Assembly (NCBI GenBank): GCA_030638455.1 | Contig: DAOWEP010000097.1 | Location: forward strand, 1 to 7,165 | Origin: Gammaproteobacteria bacterium | Lineage (GTDB): Bacteria > Pseudomonadota > Gammaproteobacteria > DAOWEP01 | Reading direction: 5' to 3' | Length of the DNA: 7,165 nucleotides | Part shown: positions 6,218 through 7,165 of the stretch, in pieces | Layout of the letters: every line of letters begins with the position of its first letter | How positions within the stretch are numbered: position 1 is the first letter of the stretch | Notes under the pieces: generated by a model | What the model was told of the DNA's origin: nothing | Databases searched by the model: none | The model's input: the letters and a program-made list of their open reading frames with translations, nothing else | Position numbers and translations under genes: made by a program

Positions 6218-6302
6218 CAAACTTTTTATATTTTATATCTATCCCACTTTTATTTTATACGCATTATGACAATTTGTGATGCGCATGTGCTATTTTTGGC
6301 TC

Positions 6303-7136
6303 TCAGTTAGCAATGATACCCTTTTCTCTTCTCAATTTACCTATCTCGCCCTTGATTCGCAGCAAATCGCCATCTAATGCAGGGTGTCCATGCCACCACT
6401 GATAATCAGGTGACTGATGCGCAACGCCGAGATATACATTCCTTAAGTGACGTTCCATATTTTTCATCATCTGTCTTGCCTGAAGAAGATCATCATCAGT
6501 AAATTCGTTTTCAACTCTCCCTATAACCTCACTTGCTTCGCGGAACTTTTTACGGGCAATTTCCAACATGGCTTCCCCATTAGAAAACAGTCTGGATATA
6601 TAACGAGGTGAATGACAATCCCAACAGATTGATTGCATGAGGTCCTGTACTTCTTCACTTTCTGGATCCTCCATCAAATTTTGGCGCACAGTGTTACTGA
6701 TATTGTGATTACCAGAATGCATATGACAATAACTACATCCGGGCACGCGGTAGTTAGCTAGTTTCAGCGGCTGACCCCAGTCCTGTTGTTTCTCCTCCAG
6801 TCGCATCAAGGTGCCATGCTTGGAACTGGAATAGCTGTGTACCACCGGGTCTTTTTCACCGCCATGACATATTATACAGGCCTGATCACGGCGCGCCATG
6901 TCGGCAACCTCCTTGTGTAAATTTCCATGACAGTTGATACAGGTAGTTACAGGCTCTGTTGTTACGTGAGCACTTGCACGCCAGCTCTCCACCAACTCAC
7001 CATCTTGTTTATGATGACAATCAATGCACACTTCATTATTTTCAATTGCCGATGCTGGAGGGGTATTTTCAACGGCACTAACTGCGACATTAATGAAGCC
7101 TAATATAATGGCAAACAATAATAGTTGGCAATTCAT
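6303..7136 (-). CDS. Periplasmic pentaheme cytochrome c, hydroxylamine oxidoreductase-like family
   Basis: The 277-residue protein has five CxxCH heme c sites: CIDCH 37-41, CINCH 66-70, CIICH 87-91, CSYCH 134-138 and CWDCH 171-175. A signal sequence (hydrophobic 5-20, likely cleavage after VSA at 21) exports it; the N-region lacks Lys or Arg, which is unusual. Spare histidines (57, 74, 100, 107, 140, 144, 240, 249, 251) could give bis-His ligation. Features resembling octaheme HAO-type proteins are the order CxxCH...W..S.H...CxxCHG...CxxCHGG...SKHG, then GCSYCHMHSGNHN, CWDCHSPRY and a heme-free helical tail (185-240) ending SPDYQWWHG. It has five hemes, not eight, and no CxxCK site as in NrfA. 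It may carry electrons or reduce or oxidise a small nitrogen or sulfur compound; the substrate cannot be told. The ATG is fixed by an in-frame stop two codons upstream and by AAGGA (7150-7146) at 9 bases. Confidence 0.9.
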   Translation of the reverse strand: MNCQLLLFAIILGFINVAVSAVENTPPASAIENNEVCIDCHHKQDGELVESWRASAHVTTEPVTTCINCHGNLHKEVADMARRDQACIICHGGEKDPVVHSYSSSKHGTLMRLEEKQQDWGQPLKLANYRVPGCSYCHMHSGNHNISNTVRQNLMEDPESEEVQDLMQSICWDCHSPRYISRLFSNGEAMLEIARKKFREASEVIGRVENEFTDDDLLQARQMMKNMERHLRNVYLGVAHQSPDYQWWHGHPALDGDLLRIKGEIGKLRREKGIIAN

Positions 7137-7165
7137 CAGTTATGATCCTTGTTATATTCTGTATA

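Noticed and set aside
6221..6302. Promoter for the membrane protein gene in the AT-rich spacer
   Set aside because: TTGTCA and TATAAA words occur on the minus strand but only 7 bases apart, so they do not form one promoter; no properly spaced pair was found.
6303..7136. Identification as the nitrite reductase NrfA or as cytochrome c554
   Set aside because: NrfA usually has a CxxCK catalytic site and is longer; all five sites here are CxxCH. Cytochrome c554 has four hemes, and the helical tail fits neither well.

Overview
The window looks like the chromosome of a gammaproteobacterium of moderate, slightly AT-leaning base composition. The guaB-guaA purine pair lies divergent from xseA, an arrangement also known in E. 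coli and relatives. The other genes suggest respiratory and possibly sulfur metabolism: a periplasmic protein resembling the SoxXA-binding protein of sulfur oxidisers, and a five-heme c-type cytochrome. A sulfur-oxidising or related chemotrophic gammaproteobacterium is my inference; no gene here proves it.

Layout. Positions 1-1615 (minus strand) hold the start of guaA (GMP synthase, cut by the window edge) and complete guaB (IMP dehydrogenase), 8 bases apart and probably one transcript. A convincing promoter and an inverted repeat lie in the 207-base divergent gap in front of guaB. Positions 1823-2161 (plus) hold a small exported helical protein of SoxXA-binding type, closed by a strong intrinsic terminator at 2171-2203. 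About 220 non-coding bases follow, including a compact cluster of nested inverted repeats at 2275-2349 that may be a dispersed repeat or an RNA structure. Positions 2426-4779 (plus) hold xseA (exonuclease VII large subunit, TTG start) and an exported M23 peptidase that overlaps it by four bases.

From 4802 to 7136 all genes are on the minus strand. In transcription order they are: a pentaheme cytochrome c with features of the hydroxylamine oxidoreductase-like multiheme family, a three-helix inner-membrane protein, an unrecognised soluble helical protein of 184 residues, and a 61-residue four-cysteine zinc-finger-like protein. The gaps of 85, 91 and 197 bases make one tight operon unlikely, and the last gene has its own extended -10 promoter. 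The 22-base convergent gap between the peptidase and the zinc-finger gene shows no terminator.

How they work together: GuaB and GuaA are successive steps from IMP to GMP. XseA needs the small subunit XseB, which is not in the window. The cytochrome is the most interesting gene; whether the membrane protein and the 184-residue protein serve it is open. No RNA gene, CRISPR array, insertion sequence or phage gene was seen.
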